NCBI GenBank assembly: GCA_029289015.1
Contig: JARFUL010000037.1
Coordinates: forward strand, 1 to 6,202
Length of the DNA stretch: 6,202 bases
DNA from: Syntrophobacteria bacterium
GTDB lineage: Bacteria; Desulfobacterota; Syntrophobacteria; JARFUL01
Direction of reading: 5' to 3'
Part shown: in pieces, positions 5,764-6,202 of the stretch
Numbering within the stretch: position 1 is the first letter of the stretch
How the letters are laid out: each line of letters starts with the position of its first letter
Program-made: the position numbers and the translations under genes
The notes under the pieces: generated by a model
Seen by the model: only the letters and a program-made list of their open reading frames with translations
Told to the model about the DNA's origin: nothing
The model's database searches: none

Positions 5764-5920
5764 CAATTTCTAAAAAGGATCGGCTGAAAACTATATAGTC
5801 AACTATGATTTGAAACTCAAAATATTACTGAGGCATATGCATCGTTACGAAGCATAAGTATGATCCAGCATGAAAACAATTTTTCAACGGGCGAGCGGAC
5901 GGGACAAAACCCCAGGCGCC

Positions 5921-5961
5921 AAAAAAACCGCCCCTCCCCTGAAGAGACCGGGGAAGGGCGG
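5921..5961 (-). terminator. Intrinsic terminator of the GAF-domain gene
   Basis: On the minus strand a 12-bp GC-rich stem (5961-5950 with 5939-5928, one G-T wobble) with a 10-base loop is followed directly by seven T (A run at 5921-5927 on the plus strand). It starts 19 bases after the stop codon at 5983-5981. Plus-strand reading gives no T run, so it is specific for minus-strand transcription. Confidence 0.93.
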
Positions 5962-5980
5962 AAGCTGATTTCGGGTCTTT

Positions 5981-6202
5981 TTAGATGGAGCGGCGGTAGC
6001 CGGTGAACTGGTAGATGTCGCTCATCACGTCTTTGTAGTCCTTCCTCAGCCGCTCGAACATCTTGGCGTTTTCGATCGCGATGGCCCCCTGCTCCGCCAG
6101 GGCCTGGACGAAGTCTATCTCCTCCAGGGTGAACTGCCTGGGCTCCGCGGTGTACATCCTCAGGACGCCTATGACCTTGCCCTTGATCTGGATGGGGATG
6201 GA
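5981..6202 (-). CDS. C-terminal part of a GAF-domain protein (5' end outside window)
   Basis: A minus-strand frame enters at the right edge and stops at TAA 5983-5981, giving 73 residues. The first two thirds read as the second half of a GAF domain: IPIQIKGKVIGVLRMYT, then an acidic PRQFTLEEIDFVQALAEQ helix and AIAIENAKMFERLRKDY. The V-I-G-V-L strand, the [FL]-T-x-E-E-x-x-[FL]-x-x-x-[LA]-A helix and the A-I-A-I-E-N-A-x-[ML] ending are the standard GAF C-terminus. The protein ends shortly afterwards with a tail of about 20 residues, so in this protein the GAF domain is C-terminal, and no output domain follows it. GAF domains bind small ligands such as cyclic nucleotides, or sense redox or light; the ligand cannot be told from this fragment. 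An intrinsic terminator follows immediately. The missing N-terminal part could hold other domains. Confidence 0.9.
   Translation of the reverse strand, partial: SIPIQIKGKVIGVLRMYTAEPRQFTLEEIDFVQALAEQGAIAIENAKMFERLRKDYKDVMSDIYQFTGYRRSI

Larger units (their letters stand above)
5592..5920. other. AT-rich intergenic region without a convincing gene
   Basis: Between the terminator of the GAF gene and the putative promoter of the small exported-protein gene. Base composition is sharply more AT-rich than the coding DNA, except for a GC-rich island at about 5644-5694 that holds two copies of CGGGCCG (5646-5652, 5676-5682). Open frames here are only a few codons long, with no credible ribosome sites. 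It contains short palindromes and repeats: ACTC[AG]AT repeats at 5714-5741, TACCGAAACGGTA at 5751-5763, ACTATATAGT at 5790-5799, and a hairpin at 5837-5855 (ATGC, mismatch, TCG, loop TTA, CGA, mismatch, GCAT). I see no tRNA, known sRNA or riboswitch. Confidence 0.6.

Noticed and set aside
5869..6003. Plus-strand short frame starting near 5861 and crossing the GAF-gene terminator
   Set aside because: It runs through a perfect minus-strand intrinsic terminator and into the antisense of the GAF gene, and has no ribosome site.

Overview
The window is GC-rich bacterial chromosome. The 5' four fifths is a dense run of plus-strand housekeeping genes, and the 3' end carries minus-strand genes set in a markedly AT-rich intergenic stretch. 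A class A RNase P RNA together with a heptose-1-phosphate adenylyltransferase domain (LPS core precursor) points to a Gram-negative host. The order zinc-ribbon coiled-coil protein, RNase HI-like protein, rnpB, together with frequent AGG and ATA codons in GC-rich DNA, fits a deltaproteobacterium-like (Desulfobacterota-type) lineage. That placement is an inference; nothing in the window fixes a genus. I see no mobile element, CRISPR array, tRNA or rRNA.

Layout, plus strand: the last 26 codons of an upstream gene that looks like a Nif3-family protein (3-83); a coiled-coil C4 zinc-ribbon protein (107-817, TTG start set by a strong Shine-Dalgarno site); an RNase HI-family protein (848-1279); RNase P RNA (about 1281-1634); NADP-type isocitrate dehydrogenase icd (1679-2905); a ComF-family phosphoribosyltransferase-like protein (2921-3682); and a two-domain protein joining a nitrilase-superfamily amidase to an RfaE2-type heptose adenylyltransferase (3708-4982). 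Layout, minus strand: a small secreted or membrane protein with a signal peptide and two RPLG motifs (5477-5175), followed by an intrinsic terminator at 5072-5048; and the C-terminal 73 codons of a GAF-domain protein (6202-5981), followed by an intrinsic terminator at 5961-5921. The two strands converge at about 4983-5174, which holds a long imperfect hairpin. The 5480-5920 interval has no convincing protein gene but many small palindromes and phased repeats.

The plus-strand genes are spaced like one or two operons and mix RNA metabolism (RNase H-like protein, RNase P RNA), central carbon metabolism (icd) and envelope or repair functions. The observations most worth following are: (1) the nitrilase-RfaE2 fusion, where the usual HldE partner is a sugar kinase; (2) a near-consensus promoter for rnpB written inside the last 12 codons of the RNase HI gene; (3) a terminator-like hairpin at the 3' end of rnpB that would compete with helix P1; (4) the small minus-strand protein with its duplicated RPLG motif; and (5) the structured convergent intergenic region.
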